Counted from the stretch's first letter, positions 8,926 to 17,881 are shown. The stretch: DNA of 64,000 nt from Thauera humireducens (GCF_001051995.2 NZ_CP014646.1:1488001-1552000), one strand, 5' to 3'. Numbers and translations are program-made. The notes: a model not told the origin generated them from the sequence alone.

Positions 8926-9014
8926 CCCTGGCGCAACTGGGCCACGCCGGGGTGTGGGACTACCCGTGGAGCGTGGCAATGGCCGCGATCCGCGTGGCGG
9001 CAGGCAAGAAGTAA
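8572..9014 (+). CDS. Tail assembly chaperone, long (G-T) form by -1 frameshift
   Basis: Reading the zero frame from 8572 to 8850 (93 codons) and shifting back one base at TTTTTTC joins it to an open frame that runs to the TAA at 9012-9014, giving about 147 residues. The extension (54 residues after the shift, including AGVWDYPWSVAMAAIRVAAG) has no start codon or ribosome site of its own in a good place and fills the space up to the tape measure gene. The same G/G-T arrangement is known in lambda and many siphoviruses. The coordinates span both frames; the coding sequence is 8572-8850 joined to 8850-9014. Confidence 0.7.
8844..8850 (+). other. -1 ribosomal frameshift slippery heptamer
   Basis: The heptamer is T TTT TTC in the zero frame of the chaperone gene (codons GAT TTT TTC). 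It fits the X XXY YYZ rule exactly, so both tRNAs can re-pair after slipping back one base. The downstream -1 frame is open for 54 codons and encodes protein-like sequence. Position within the gene matches lambda G-T. I did not identify a clear stimulatory pseudoknot by eye. Confidence 0.75.
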
Positions 9015-9026
9015 GGGCTAAGGGGC

Positions 9027-11744
9027 ATGACAGACAAGCGCATCAATCTACGGGTCGACGCCACGGCCGGAGGGGCCGCGGCCGAGCTGGCGCGTGTCGA
9101 ATCCTCGCTGAAGAAAACCGCATCGTCGGCGGATTCGGCCGGCAAGAGCCTCAAGACCGCGTTCGATGGTGCGGACAGCGGCGTCGTCGGCCTGAAGGCT
9201 GCGTTCGACAAGGCGGGCGCGGCACAGGAGGCGTTTCGCACGCTGGGCGTGAAAGCGGTGCGCGACATCGACGCCGAGGTGGCGAAGCTGCGCGCCGCGG
9301 TCACCTTGCTGCGCAACCAGCCCATGCTGCCGGCCGACGCGCAGCAGGTGACCGCCCAGTTTCAGAAGCGCCTCGCCGAACTGCGGCGCGAGGCGGGACA
9401 GCTGCCGCCGGAGTTGAATGCGAGCGCCAAGGCAGCGCGAAGCCTGGGCGAGGCCTCGGGCGAGGCGTCGGCGCGAATGGCCAGTGCGGCGCGCGCTGCG
9501 GCCGGCTGGGTGGCGGCGTTCGTTGGCCTCAATAGCCTGACCGACGCCGCCCGCAATGTGCTGCAAACGGGCTCGGCATTCGAGCAGCTCGAGCGCCGCC
9601 TTGTGAGCCTGCTCGGCAGCCAGCAGGCGGCGACCGAGGTTTTCGGGCAGATAAAGGAGCTTGCACGCACCACACCGTTCGAGGTGTCGGCGCTGACCGA
9701 GGCCTATGCCAAGCTGACCGCGTTCGGGCTGCGCCCGACCATGTCGCAGATGATGGCGCTGGCCGATACGGCTGCGACCCTGGGCGGCGGCACCGAGGCG
9801 CTGGCGGGTATCACGCTGGCGCTTGGGCAGGCCTGGACGAAGGGCAAGCTGCAGGGCGAGGAGCTGCTGCAGCTTGCCGAGCGCGGCGTGCCGGTGTGGG
9901 ATCTGTTGGCCCAGGTGACCGGCCGCAACACCGCCGAGCTGCAGAAGATGGCCAGCGCGGGCGAGCTTGGCCGCGACGTGATCGTGAAGCTGATCGGCGC
10001 GCTGGGCAACGCCAATGCGGGCGCCAGCGCCGAGCTGATGCAGACCTATGCGGGCGCGGTGAGCAACGCCAAGGACGCCCTGGACGAGTTCTACACGCTG
10101 ATCGCCGACGCCGGTGTGCTGGACTTCCTGACCGGGCGGATCCAGTCGCTGCTGGCTGAGTTCGAGCGGCTCAAGGAAACGGGCGAGCTGCAGGAGTGGG
10201 CCGCCGACATCTCGGACGCGATGATCAACGTGGCCACCGCGATCGAGGCCGCAATCGAGGCGATTGCCGCGCTGTCGGGCGCGGCCGAGACGCTGCTGAA
10301 GCTCGTCATCGCCCGCAAGGTGCTGAGCTACGGCGGGGCGCTTGCCGGGCTTGGGGCAGCGGGGGCGGCCGGCGCCGCAGGGGTGTCTGCTGCGGCCACG
10401 GCCACCGGTGTGCTGGCGACCAATGCGGGGCGGGCCATCCCCCTGCTGACCAAGCTGCGCAATGTGCTGGGCGTCGGCATCATCATCGGCGGCATCGAGT
10501 CCATCCAGGCCGCCGTCACGGCCTACCTGGACATGCGCAAGGCGCAGGCCGAAGCCGACCAGGCGATTGCGCGGGCCGAGGCATCGGCGCAGCGCCTGCG
10601 TGACAGCCAGTCGCCCGCGGCGGTGGCCGCCCGCGCCGAAGAGCAGGCGATGAATGAGCGCATCGCCGCGCTGTCGGCCCACAAGCAGCGGGTGGAGGCG
10701 ATCAAGGCGGAAGAGCTGGCGAATCTGCGCCAGGTGCTGAACGCACAAGTGAAGGCCTACGACGACGCCACCAAGGGCATCGAGGCCGCGCTGCGCAAGC
10801 AGGAGGCGGCGCAGAACCGCACGAAGAACCTCGCGCAGTCGAACAAGGATTTCATCGCCGGGCTGGGACAGCGCCAGACGGGGCAGCAGGCCTCGTCGCT
10901 GGATGCCTCGGCGCAGATCACAAAGGCGCGCGGCACGCTGGGCCAAGGTGACCTTGAGGGCGCGATCCGCCAGGCCGAGCGCGCCAAGCAGATCGTGCAG
11001 CAGCTGGACGAGTCGGGGCAGGAGAGCACCCTGGTGCTGCAGTACCTGGCGAAGCAGATCGCTCAGATCCAGGACGAGGCCGCGCAGGGGCTTGAGGCCG
11101 AAGCCGCGGCCGGTGTGGAAAAGGAGCGCGCGCGCGCTGCCGAGATCCAGCAGCTGATCACCGATACGGTGGCCAAGGCTGAGTGGCTCAAGCAGCTCGA
11201 GGTCGATTTCGACAAGGCGGGCGCCGAGGCCAGTGCCGACCAGTTGCGCCAGGCGCTTGAGCAGAAGCTGGCCGCCAACCCGATCGTGATCCCCGCGGTG
11301 GTGGTGAGCAAGTCGAGCGTCGATGGCCGCGTCGATGACCTCCTCGGCGACCTCCCGCAGCGCGCATACGGGGGGCCGCTGCCCGGCACCGCGCACCACG
11401 ACCGTAGCGACAACATGCTGTATTGGGGCACCCCGGGCGAGTGGGTCATCGACCGCCCGACCGTGCGCCGGTACGGCACGCGCTTCATGCGCGACCTGTT
11501 GGCTGGCCGCGTGCCGCGGTACGCGTATGGCGGCGAGATCGGTGGGGCGAGTGTGCTTGGCCGGGTGGCCGCGCCGTCGCTGCCGGTCGGTGCGGGGGGC
11601 GGCCAGTCCGGTGGGGCTGGTGATCCGCTGGTCCTGGACTTCGGTCGGCTCGGCAAATTCAACGCTACGGTCCCGCGTGACGTGCGGTCGGAGTTGATTC
11701 GCGTGTTCCGCATCGCCGCGATTGAAGTCGGAGGTCGTCGATGA
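9027..11744 (+). CDS. Phage tail tape measure protein
   Basis: 905 residues, the longest phage gene here, as expected for the tail length ruler. Residues 1-160 are helical with coiled-coil character. About 185-345 is the conserved tape-measure domain (AFEQLERRLVSLLGSQ, TTPFEVSALTEAYAKL, GKLQGEELLQLAERGVPVW). About 430-475 is a long Ala/Gly-rich hydrophobic stretch that may act in membrane passage of DNA. About 500-740 is again coiled coil, and the C-terminus has Gly-rich segments (YGGPLPGTAHHDRSDNMLYW). GGGG lies just upstream of the ATG. It follows the frameshifted chaperone frame by 12 bases. Confidence 0.9.
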   Translation: MTDKRINLRVDATAGGAAAELARVESSLKKTASSADSAGKSLKTAFDGADSGVVGLKAAFDKAGAAQEAFRTLGVKAVRDIDAEVAKLRAAVTLLRNQPMLPADAQQVTAQFQKRLAELRREAGQLPPELNASAKAARSLGEASGEASARMASAARAAAGWVAAFVGLNSLTDAARNVLQTGSAFEQLERRLVSLLGSQQAATEVFGQIKELARTTPFEVSALTEAYAKLTAFGLRPTMSQMMALADTAATLGGGTEALAGITLALGQAWTKGKLQGEELLQLAERGVPVWDLLAQVTGRNTAELQKMASAGELGRDVIVKLIGALGNANAGASAELMQTYAGAVSNAKDALDEFYTLIADAGVLDFLTGRIQSLLAEFERLKETGELQEWAADISDAMINVATAIEAAIEAIAALSGAAETLLKLVIARKVLSYGGALAGLGAAGAAGAAGVSAAATATGVLATNAGRAIPLLTKLRNVLGVGIIIGGIESIQAAVTAYLDMRKAQAEADQAIARAEASAQRLRDSQSPAAVAARAEEQAMNERIAALSAHKQRVEAIKAEELANLRQVLNAQVKAYDDATKGIEAALRKQEAAQNRTKNLAQSNKDFIAGLGQRQTGQQASSLDASAQITKARGTLGQGDLEGAIRQAERAKQIVQQLDESGQESTLVLQYLAKQIAQIQDEAAQGLEAEAAAGVEKERARAAEIQQLITDTVAKAEWLKQLEVDFDKAGAEASADQLRQALEQKLAANPIVIPAVVVSKSSVDGRVDDLLGDLPQRAYGGPLPGTAHHDRSDNMLYWGTPGEWVIDRPTVRRYGTRFMRDLLAGRVPRYAYGGEIGGASVLGRVAAPSLPVGAGGGQSGGAGDPLVLDFGRLGKFNATVPRDVRSELIRVFRIAAIEVGGRR

Positions 11745-12265
11745 GCCGCCGGCAGCCCGATCTGATGATCGACGGGCTGCGTCTTCCGCTTCACGCGGGG
11801 GCGCAGATCCAGCAGCAATACGAGGACTTCGGCGGCTTCTTTGTGCGTCGTCTGGGCGGCGGAGCCGCTGTGCATCAGGAGACCTGGCGCAAGACGCGCA
11901 CCACGCTGAGTGCTGCAGGTTTGATCCCGCCAGGGCTTGATGGCCGCGATTGGTCTCAGCCCTTCGTGCTGGGATGCGTTGCCCCTCGGAGCAAGCAGGC
12001 CGCCTCCAACATATTTGCCCTGCCCGTGGCCCGTCGGGCCGATGCGGCTCCGTTCGGGTTTGCAGTGGATGCAACAGGTTTGCTCCGCCCGGTGCCGGTG
12101 GTCGTTGCTGGCGACACGGCAACCCTTGGCCTGCTGGCAGGGGCTGTGAGCTACCAGGTGCTGTGGTACCCGCTGCTTACCGTGCGGGCGCCTGCGGGCG
12201 TCCGGTCCTACTACGACGCCCAGGGCGCGGTCGCGTCGTGGGAACTCATCTGCGAGGAGGGTTAA
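11741..12265 (+). CDS. Phage minor tail protein, unknown
   Basis: 174 residues, overlapping the tape measure stop by ATGA. The N-terminus (PDLMIDGLRLPLHAGAQIQQQYEDFGGFFVRRLGGG) is conserved-looking, followed by QETWRKTRTTLSAAGLIPPGL and a C-terminal beta part ending in ASWELICEEG. In siphoviruses the genes after the tape measure build the distal tail and tail tip, so a tip role is likely. I do not recognise a named family. Confidence 0.5.
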   Translation: MSRRQPDLMIDGLRLPLHAGAQIQQQYEDFGGFFVRRLGGGAAVHQETWRKTRTTLSAAGLIPPGLDGRDWSQPFVLGCVAPRSKQAASNIFALPVARRADAAPFGFAVDATGLLRPVPVVVAGDTATLGLLAGAVSYQVLWYPLLTVRAPAGVRSYYDAQGAVASWELICEEG

Positions 12266-13369
12266 ATGCCTCAGCTCTATCGAGATCTCGTCGAGGTCTA
12301 TACCACTGGCACCGGCACGGGGACGCTTGCCCTCGGCGGCACGGTACCGGGCCGGCAATCGCTCAATCTGGCAGGGTTTGCGAATTCTGATCTCATGCCC
12401 TACCGCATCGTCACCGAAGACGGTGCCAACTGGGAGATCGGCGTCGGCACGTTGAGCAAGCCGGCGACGACATGGAGTCTCGCGCGGACTCTTGTACTGT
12501 CATCGAGCAACCTCAATAACAAGGTCAATTTCCCTGCGGGCACGAAAAAGGTCGCCTGCGTGATTCCCGCTCAGTTGATGTGCGCGATCGGCGTGCCGAC
12601 CGATGGTTTCGTGCAGCCGACGGTGGGTGGCACTGGCGTTGCAGCCGGGTCGGCTGCTTTCGCATCGTCGGGTGGCGCTGCGGTCGGCGTCGGCGCTAAG
12701 GCTGGCAGCGATAGTGTGGCAATCGGCAATGGGGCCCTTGCAAACACATCCAGCGAGTGGGCCGCTGTAGCGATCGGGCTGGGCGCACGAGCAAGCAGCC
12801 AGCGTGCGGTCGCAATCGGCGCTGACTCCATTTCAAGCGGGTGGCGTGCAGTTGCACTCCCCGAGGCGACGGCGTCTGGCTTCTACGCTGTCGCGTGCCA
12901 AGCGGCAAACGCGAGCGGCAGTTATGGCTTTGCGATGCCCGGTGCTTCTGCTGAAAAGTGCGCTGTCGTCGCAAAGGGCGGATCGAACTTCGCCTCCCTC
13001 GAGTGGTGCGGCCACGTCGTATCGCAGGGGGGCAACTACAACCTGCAGGACGTAGCCGGCAACCGCTTCCAGCTGCCCGGCACGAGCGGCACCGCGCTGA
13101 TCGAGGCAATGGTGATCGGCCGCAATTCGACGACTGGCGCCTACGCGGCCCGCATCACGGGCGTCGTGCGCTACAGCAGCTCGGCGATTGCGCTGGTGGG
13201 CACGCCGACTGTAACTGTTATCCACGACACCACGGGCGGCGCTGCATCCGCGACGCTGGCTGTGGATAGCGGACTCACCGACCTTGTCGACGTCCGGGTC
13301 AATGCTGGCGCCCCAGCCGACTGGCACTGGACCGGCTCGCTGCGCGCGACCGTTGCACAGGCGCTGTAA
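12266..13369 (+). CDS. Phage tail fibre-like protein with YadA/Hag head repeats
   Basis: 367 residues, starting immediately after the previous TAA. The first ~100 residues (YTTGTGTGTLALGGTVPG, then LARTLVLSSS) form the beta module common in phage fibre N-termini. About residues 130-215 carry repeats of the type AVAIGxGAxAxS (SVAIGNGALANTS, AVAIGLGARASS, AVAIGADSISSG), the signature of trimeric autotransporter head domains such as YadA. The last ~110 residues are beta-rich. It is probably a trimeric receptor-binding or fibre protein. Confidence 0.6.
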   Translation: MPQLYRDLVEVYTTGTGTGTLALGGTVPGRQSLNLAGFANSDLMPYRIVTEDGANWEIGVGTLSKPATTWSLARTLVLSSSNLNNKVNFPAGTKKVACVIPAQLMCAIGVPTDGFVQPTVGGTGVAAGSAAFASSGGAAVGVGAKAGSDSVAIGNGALANTSSEWAAVAIGLGARASSQRAVAIGADSISSGWRAVALPEATASGFYAVACQAANASGSYGFAMPGASAEKCAVVAKGGSNFASLEWCGHVVSQGGNYNLQDVAGNRFQLPGTSGTALIEAMVIGRNSTTGAYAARITGVVRYSSSAIALVGTPTVTVIHDTTGGAASATLAVDSGLTDLVDVRVNAGAPADWHWTGSLRATVAQAL

Positions 13370-15379
13370 GTGAGCATCGCGGCAGAGGCCATCGGCGCAG
13401 CAGCAATCGGCGGTGACTCGCCCGCCGCGCTGGTGCTCGAGTACGTCACCACGCCGTGGCCGATCACCATCGCAACGCCCTACGTCCGCACACTGTGGCC
13501 GGTGACTGTGCAGCCGGCACCCGAGCAGCGCGTCACCACGCCGTGGCCTGTAACGATTGCACCCCCTGGCGTGGTGGCCACCCCTTGGCCGGTGCGGGTG
13601 CTGCCTGCAAGTGTCGTCGGAGGGCTGGACGGCGCGGCGTCGTGGGCGGCGGCGCCCAACGGACTATGGACGGCCGTCGTCACGCTCGGCGGGGCGGACA
13701 TTTCCGATCGCATTGACCACAGCGCCCCGGTGCGTGTTCGTAGATCGCGCAACGCCGCGGCCCTGGCCGAGTTCACCTTCTTGCCGGCGTCGAACCTTGC
13801 TCCCCAGTCGCTTATTGGCCGCGCGGTAACGATCGCCTTTGCGCAGCAGGGTGGTGGAAACGCGCAGCGTGTCTTCACCGGGGTGGTGCAGCTCACCGAG
13901 GTTGGGCTCGATATCGGGTCGATCGCGTGCCTATGCACGGATCGCGCCCAGGAGATCTGGGCCGCGATGAGTCGTGAAGCCATTGACGACGCTGTGGGCG
14001 GGCGGTGGCATGCGGCAGTGTCTGGAGAGCCTGACGACAACTTTCGCTATATGGAAGAGCGGCTGCAGTCGGTGGGGGCGTCTTGGGCGCTGGATGTCTG
14101 GCAGTCGCCGCGGATCATTCCGTGGCGCGCTGCGGCGCGATCGCTCACTGTCCGGACCGCGGACGTCGACGAGGGCTCTTTGGCGATCGAATTGCCGACG
14201 CGGGACAGCCTTCGCTCGCGGATCATTTGCCGCTTTCAGTATCGCTACACGCTGCTGCGTTACCGAGGAGCCATCGCGCAATTCAACCAGCCGCTGAGCT
14301 TCTTCGTGTCTTGGTACGACTTCACCACGGGGGAGCTGCTCAAGGACTCGGTTCAGTGGCTGACGTCGGCCATGGTGGAATCGGCGGCGTCTTCGCTCCC
14401 GGACTGGTTTGCCACAACGCCCTTGACGATCCTGCGCCCGACGCCCGGCAGCTACGAGCTGCGGCGTCCTTTCCTGGACCCTGTGCCGCCGTACGAGGGC
14501 AGCTTGGGTGGCACGGATTCGGTGACTTTTGTGCTCCCGCCAGACGTTGCGCCGAGCCTCGCAACCGGTTTTCGGCAAGAGTACGGCGCGCTCTGGCAGC
14601 AGTCCGTGACGCGCGACTACACGATCAATGTTGTCTGGCCAGAGATCGAGGCTCAGCTCGGCGGCCCGGTCTGGGATGAGATTGGCGCCACGCTTGAGGC
14701 TGAGTTCGATCAGCCCGATTGGGGGCGAGACGTATCTGTGGAACCTGCGATACCCGGCGCGGTAGGGCTTGGCGATGCCTCCCTTGCCTGGCAGCCGGAA
14801 GGAGCAGACGAAGCAGCCGCGGAAGTGATCATGCGCACGCTTCTGGATCGTGCTTGGGTCTCGCTATGGGCGGCGTCCAGGTCGGGGCGCGTCTCCTTCG
14901 CCTTGGCGTGCCGTCCGGACCTATGGCTGGACACCCGCATCACCGTTGAGCACGAGCGCATGCGCGCTCAGGGCGACGTCGAGCAGGTCGAGCATTTGCT
15001 CGACGTGGCTTCTGGCAACGCGACATCGGAGGTGCTGCTGGCGGTCGGGATGCCGGGTAATGCCGATGCGCCACACCCGGCATGGGTGCTCCCGCCCGCC
15101 CCTATCGATGAGTATTTTCCGCCCGTGTCCGCCTACAGCTGCACGATCGGAACCTACGTCGGCGGCGACCCCGAAAGCCCGCCATTCGACGATTCCGCCA
15201 TGGTCGGCTTCGTGACCAATCGGGAGGGTGCGGCGGTCGAAGGCCGCGAGTACTACCCGCACAAGCTCACGATCCGCGCCCCAGACATGGCGGCTGAAGA
15301 CCGCGATCCCCGCGAACTCGTCTCCGAGACCGAGATCGCCGTCGCCATCCCCACAGATTTGTTGGAGACCATCGTATGA
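13370..15379 (+). CDS. Large phage tail protein with TPWP repeats, putative tail hub
   Basis: 669 residues from GTG 13370, directly after the previous TAA, so translational coupling is likely. Residues about 25-75 contain four copies of a motif like TTPWPVTIA (also RTLWPVTVQ and ATPWPVRVL). From about 85 the sequence (LWTAVVTLGGADISDRIDHS, then SLIGRAVTIAFAQQ and VFTGVVQLTEVGLDIG) resembles tail hub or late-control-like folds with beta-barrel character. The rest is mixed beta. Position among tail-tip genes supports a hub or central tip role. This is an inference. Confidence 0.5.
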   Translation: MSIAAEAIGAAAIGGDSPAALVLEYVTTPWPITIATPYVRTLWPVTVQPAPEQRVTTPWPVTIAPPGVVATPWPVRVLPASVVGGLDGAASWAAAPNGLWTAVVTLGGADISDRIDHSAPVRVRRSRNAAALAEFTFLPASNLAPQSLIGRAVTIAFAQQGGGNAQRVFTGVVQLTEVGLDIGSIACLCTDRAQEIWAAMSREAIDDAVGGRWHAAVSGEPDDNFRYMEERLQSVGASWALDVWQSPRIIPWRAAARSLTVRTADVDEGSLAIELPTRDSLRSRIICRFQYRYTLLRYRGAIAQFNQPLSFFVSWYDFTTGELLKDSVQWLTSAMVESAASSLPDWFATTPLTILRPTPGSYELRRPFLDPVPPYEGSLGGTDSVTFVLPPDVAPSLATGFRQEYGALWQQSVTRDYTINVVWPEIEAQLGGPVWDEIGATLEAEFDQPDWGRDVSVEPAIPGAVGLGDASLAWQPEGADEAAAEVIMRTLLDRAWVSLWAASRSGRVSFALACRPDLWLDTRITVEHERMRAQGDVEQVEHLLDVASGNATSEVLLAVGMPGNADAPHPAWVLPPAPIDEYFPPVSAYSCTIGTYVGGDPESPPFDDSAMVGFVTNREGAAVEGREYYPHKLTIRAPDMAAEDRDPRELVSETEIAVAIPTDLLETIV

Positions 15380-15783
15380 GCGTTAGCTGGAATTTCTACA
15401 ACGACCCGGCATTGACCAGCCTGCAGAGCGCCGGGGCGACTGTGACGGAGGATCTCGGCCCGACCGACCGCATCGTCTACTTTGGGTCGCCTATGCCGGG
15501 CAAGACGCTGCGCACGGCAATCGGCCCCGGCTCGAATCAGATAACCATCGCGCCGGCGGATGGTGGCCCAGGGAGCGGTGCTGATGTGTCGCAGGTCAAG
15601 CTGGCACTGACAGCTGGCGGACTCGATACCGCCGTCGGTGGGGCGGCAATCTCCGTCGGCACCGAGCTTTCCAGTGGTGCCGCTAATAAGATCACGGTTT
15701 TCGTGCGGACAGAACAGGGCTCTCAGCCCGTTGGCTTGGCCGACGACCTTTTTCTGACCACGAACGCTGTGGTTGAGTCATGA
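15376..15783 (+). CDS. Phage tail-region protein, unknown
   Basis: 135 residues, joined to its neighbours by ATGA overlaps on both sides. The sequence (SVSWNFYNDPALTSLQSAG, then DRIVYFGSPMPGKTLRTA) is beta-rich, and the C-terminal third resembles a small carbohydrate- or fibre-associated beta domain. No family is recognised. The tight coupling indicates it is made together with the tail tip proteins. Confidence 0.45.
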   Translation: MSVSWNFYNDPALTSLQSAGATVTEDLGPTDRIVYFGSPMPGKTLRTAIGPGSNQITIAPADGGPGSGADVSQVKLALTAGGLDTAVGGAAISVGTELSSGAANKITVFVRTEQGSQPVGLADDLFLTTNAVVES

Positions 15784-16097
15784 CCTCCTCCGCGCAGTCC
15801 TCAGAGCTCCAGAAGGCCGTCGACGGGCTCATCAAGAAAGAAAAGGGCTGGAAAGAGTTTGTGCGCAAGCCGGTCGTCGGCGCCAAGCCGGGAGGCGTAG
15901 GTGTCGGCCGACCTTCATCTGCCCAGGCTGGTAGCGGGCTGGAAGAGTCGGACGCCACGCAGCGTGAGTACTTTGCTGCGCGCACCTGGCGCAGCGTCGA
16001 TGGCGTCATCACTTTCGTGGAAGAGCCGATCAAGTCGATCGCACTCGTCGGTGGTGGCCGTTTCGTGTGGGACGAGCCGCCCGCGCCAGCCCCATGA
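15780..16097 (+). CDS. Small phage protein, unknown
   Basis: 105 residues, ATGA-coupled to both neighbours. The first half is charged and helical (LQKAVDGLIKKEKGWKEFV), the second half beta-like (WRSVDGVITFVEEPIKSIAL) and ends in a Pro/Ala tail. It may be a tail-tip or fibre-assembly factor. No function can be given. Confidence 0.45.
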   Translation: MTSSAQSSELQKAVDGLIKKEKGWKEFVRKPVVGAKPGGVGVGRPSSAQAGSGLEESDATQREYFAARTWRSVDGVITFVEEPIKSIALVGGGRFVWDEPPAPAP

Positions 16098-17794
16098 ATC
16101 GTTTCAGTCCCGTTCGTCTGCCGCTGTTGCGTCCGGTCAAGTTCGGCGACACGGCGCACGGCCTCTACAGCGCCGCCACGGGGCAGATCACTACCCCAAC
16201 GCCTGACACGGTGCAGATCGCGTGCCCCGGTGTGCAGCCGTTCGGGACGGACTCCTTCGTGCTGCGTATCCCCGGTACGCCGACCGTGCCCGAGCGCACT
16301 CCGGACGAGATCGCCGCCGACGATGCCTCGGGGCGGACGTGGATCAACTACGGGATCATCAGCGGCTTTCGCCGGAGGCTGTACGGCGCCAACCTGAGCG
16401 ATACGTCGCCGAGCCCCGCGCAAGGCTGGATCTATGTCGATGAGGACGGCGGTCGCTGGCTCGTGCGCGCCCGCTTTGCAGACCCGGGCCTGCTACGGCT
16501 CACGTTCAGGCGATTCGGGCATTTCGAGCACGGGCAGCCTATCGGCACAGTGGTGCAAACCGTGGATGTGCCGTGCAGCATCGGTGGCGACAACGCCTCT
16601 TTTCCGACGTATGCCTTCGCTGTCAATCCAAGCGGGCGGCCTGTTCGCGCCACGCTCGAGGCCATTTCGAGCACCGGGCGACGGGCGGTGGTGTTGGCGC
16701 ACCGGTACGAGTACACGCGCACCTTCGCCTCGTCTGAGACTGCTGCGGTTTTCCTGGGCAGCGGGCGCCCGCTCACCGTGTCACATCCGTCAGCGCCCGG
16801 ACTCAGCCCCGGCGGGTTCGAGATCCGCCTGGCGGGCGTTCCGCCGGCCTGTACGGTCACAGCGCACAGCCTGCTGCCGCAGAGGGCTGCGACAGCGATC
16901 GGCGTGCCGTTCACCGCTTGGCTAGGCACAGGCACGGCCGAAACGCTCGTCCCGTCGTCTGGCGTCACCAACCCCGGTGAAACACCAAGGGATGCGGCCA
17001 TCCGGCTTTTCGGCGGTCCAGGCGTTTACGTAAGCGGCGTCACCCCGCAGCCCGGAACCGTCTCCGAACCGATTGCCCTCAAGCTACTCGCCGGGGCCTA
17101 CTACGACGAAGCCGACGCGCTGCAGCTCGTGTCGCTCGATGTCGCGGGCACGCTGACGACAGTGTTCTCGCTCACTACGCCGACCCTGCGCGACAGTCCG
17201 GCGATTGCTGACGACATCGACACCAACTACTTGTACACGGCCACGATGTCTCGGACGATCGACGCTGTGATGCGCCTGAGTTGCGCGCCGACGATGTCGA
17301 TTCCGTTCTCGGGGTCTTACGCAGAGACAGCTGTGCGCGCCCAGCTCGTTGCGGACAGCACGTATTCGCTCGATGTGTCTTACAACATCGCAGGCGTGTC
17401 AAACACGATCAGCCAGGCGGGGCCACTGGGTCCGCCGACGACGAACTATTACGTCGGCTGGATGCTCGGCTCGACCGAGGATGTGCAGTACTCGGTGCCG
17501 GAAGGTGCGCTGTACGGCACTCTGCCGCGCGAGAACCTGAGCCGCAGCATTGCTTTCATCGGTCAGTGGGGAGATGTCAATTACGAGCCGCTGCGCTTCG
17601 GCAGTCGCTGTTGGGGCGTGATGCTTCGCATCCCGTCGGCTTCGCCGCCGATTCGCCTCGTGGCACTTGCGTCTCCGGCTCAGTACAGATCGGTGCTCAA
17701 GACCGGCTCCGTCGCCTCAGACTTCGGATGGGCAGGGTCTGATCCGATCACTGGCGAGATCGTCGACGGCGACACCGCGCGCTGCTTCCTTTAG
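16094..17794 (+). CDS. Phage distal tail/receptor-binding-like protein
   Basis: 566 residues from the ATG at 16094, which overlaps the previous stop as ATGA; a longer reading from 16067 would run into the previous gene. The sequence is beta-rich throughout (WIYVDEDGGRWLVRARFADP, GGFEIRLAGVPPACTVTAHS, NYEPLRFGSRCWGVMLRI). It is the last phage gene before the host junction, the usual place for a tail-tip or fibre gene in transposable siphoviruses. No catalytic motif is visible. Confidence 0.5.
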   Translation: MNRFSPVRLPLLRPVKFGDTAHGLYSAATGQITTPTPDTVQIACPGVQPFGTDSFVLRIPGTPTVPERTPDEIAADDASGRTWINYGIISGFRRRLYGANLSDTSPSPAQGWIYVDEDGGRWLVRARFADPGLLRLTFRRFGHFEHGQPIGTVVQTVDVPCSIGGDNASFPTYAFAVNPSGRPVRATLEAISSTGRRAVVLAHRYEYTRTFASSETAAVFLGSGRPLTVSHPSAPGLSPGGFEIRLAGVPPACTVTAHSLLPQRAATAIGVPFTAWLGTGTAETLVPSSGVTNPGETPRDAAIRLFGGPGVYVSGVTPQPGTVSEPIALKLLAGAYYDEADALQLVSLDVAGTLTTVFSLTTPTLRDSPAIADDIDTNYLYTATMSRTIDAVMRLSCAPTMSIPFSGSYAETAVRAQLVADSTYSLDVSYNIAGVSNTISQAGPLGPPTTNYYVGWMLGSTEDVQYSVPEGALYGTLPRENLSRSIAFIGQWGDVNYEPLRFGSRCWGVMLRIPSASPPIRLVALASPAQYRSVLKTGSVASDFGWAGSDPITGEIVDGDTARCFL

Positions 17795-17800
17795 CTCTGC

Positions 17801-17881
17801 GCAATTCCGTTGCGGCGTGCACAAGCGGCATGGCGTGCGATTTTCGTGCTCAGAGTGCCGCAGTTTTCGCGGCGCGCTTCA
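17801..17881. repeat. Putative prophage right end with motif repeats
   Basis: The 80 bases between the last tail gene and the host remnant contain two similar 12-mers, GCGATTTTCGTG (17837-17848) and GCAGTTTTCGCG (17860-17871), 23 bases apart, and a weaker match at 17801-17812. Two-turn spacing is what transposase-binding sites at Mu-like ends show. A terminal CA at 17880-17881 directly precedes sequence that reads in frame as the host protein. This is a proposal; the left end is outside the window. Confidence 0.35.

Larger units (their letters stand above)
1..17881 (+). mobile_element. Prophage, structural right part (left part outside window)
   Basis: All genes from the left edge to 17794 lie on the plus strand and encode virion parts: capsid, adhesin-like proteins, connectors, tail tube, chaperones, tape measure, tail tip and fibres. 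Many are joined by ATGA overlaps, as in a late phage operon. There is no sheath or baseplate set, so a siphovirus with a flexible tail is most likely. Host DNA resumes around 17882 inside a broken flippase-like gene. No integrase, lysis gene, tRNA or att-like duplication is visible at this end. Together with the insertion in a coding gene this favours a transposable (Mu/B3-like) phage. The exact right boundary is an inference. Confidence 0.85.

Noticed and set aside
9048..12122. A 1024-codon open frame on the minus strand in the prophage
   Set aside because: Antisense to the tape measure gene, which has a conserved domain; the mirror has Arg/His/Gln-rich composition and no motif.
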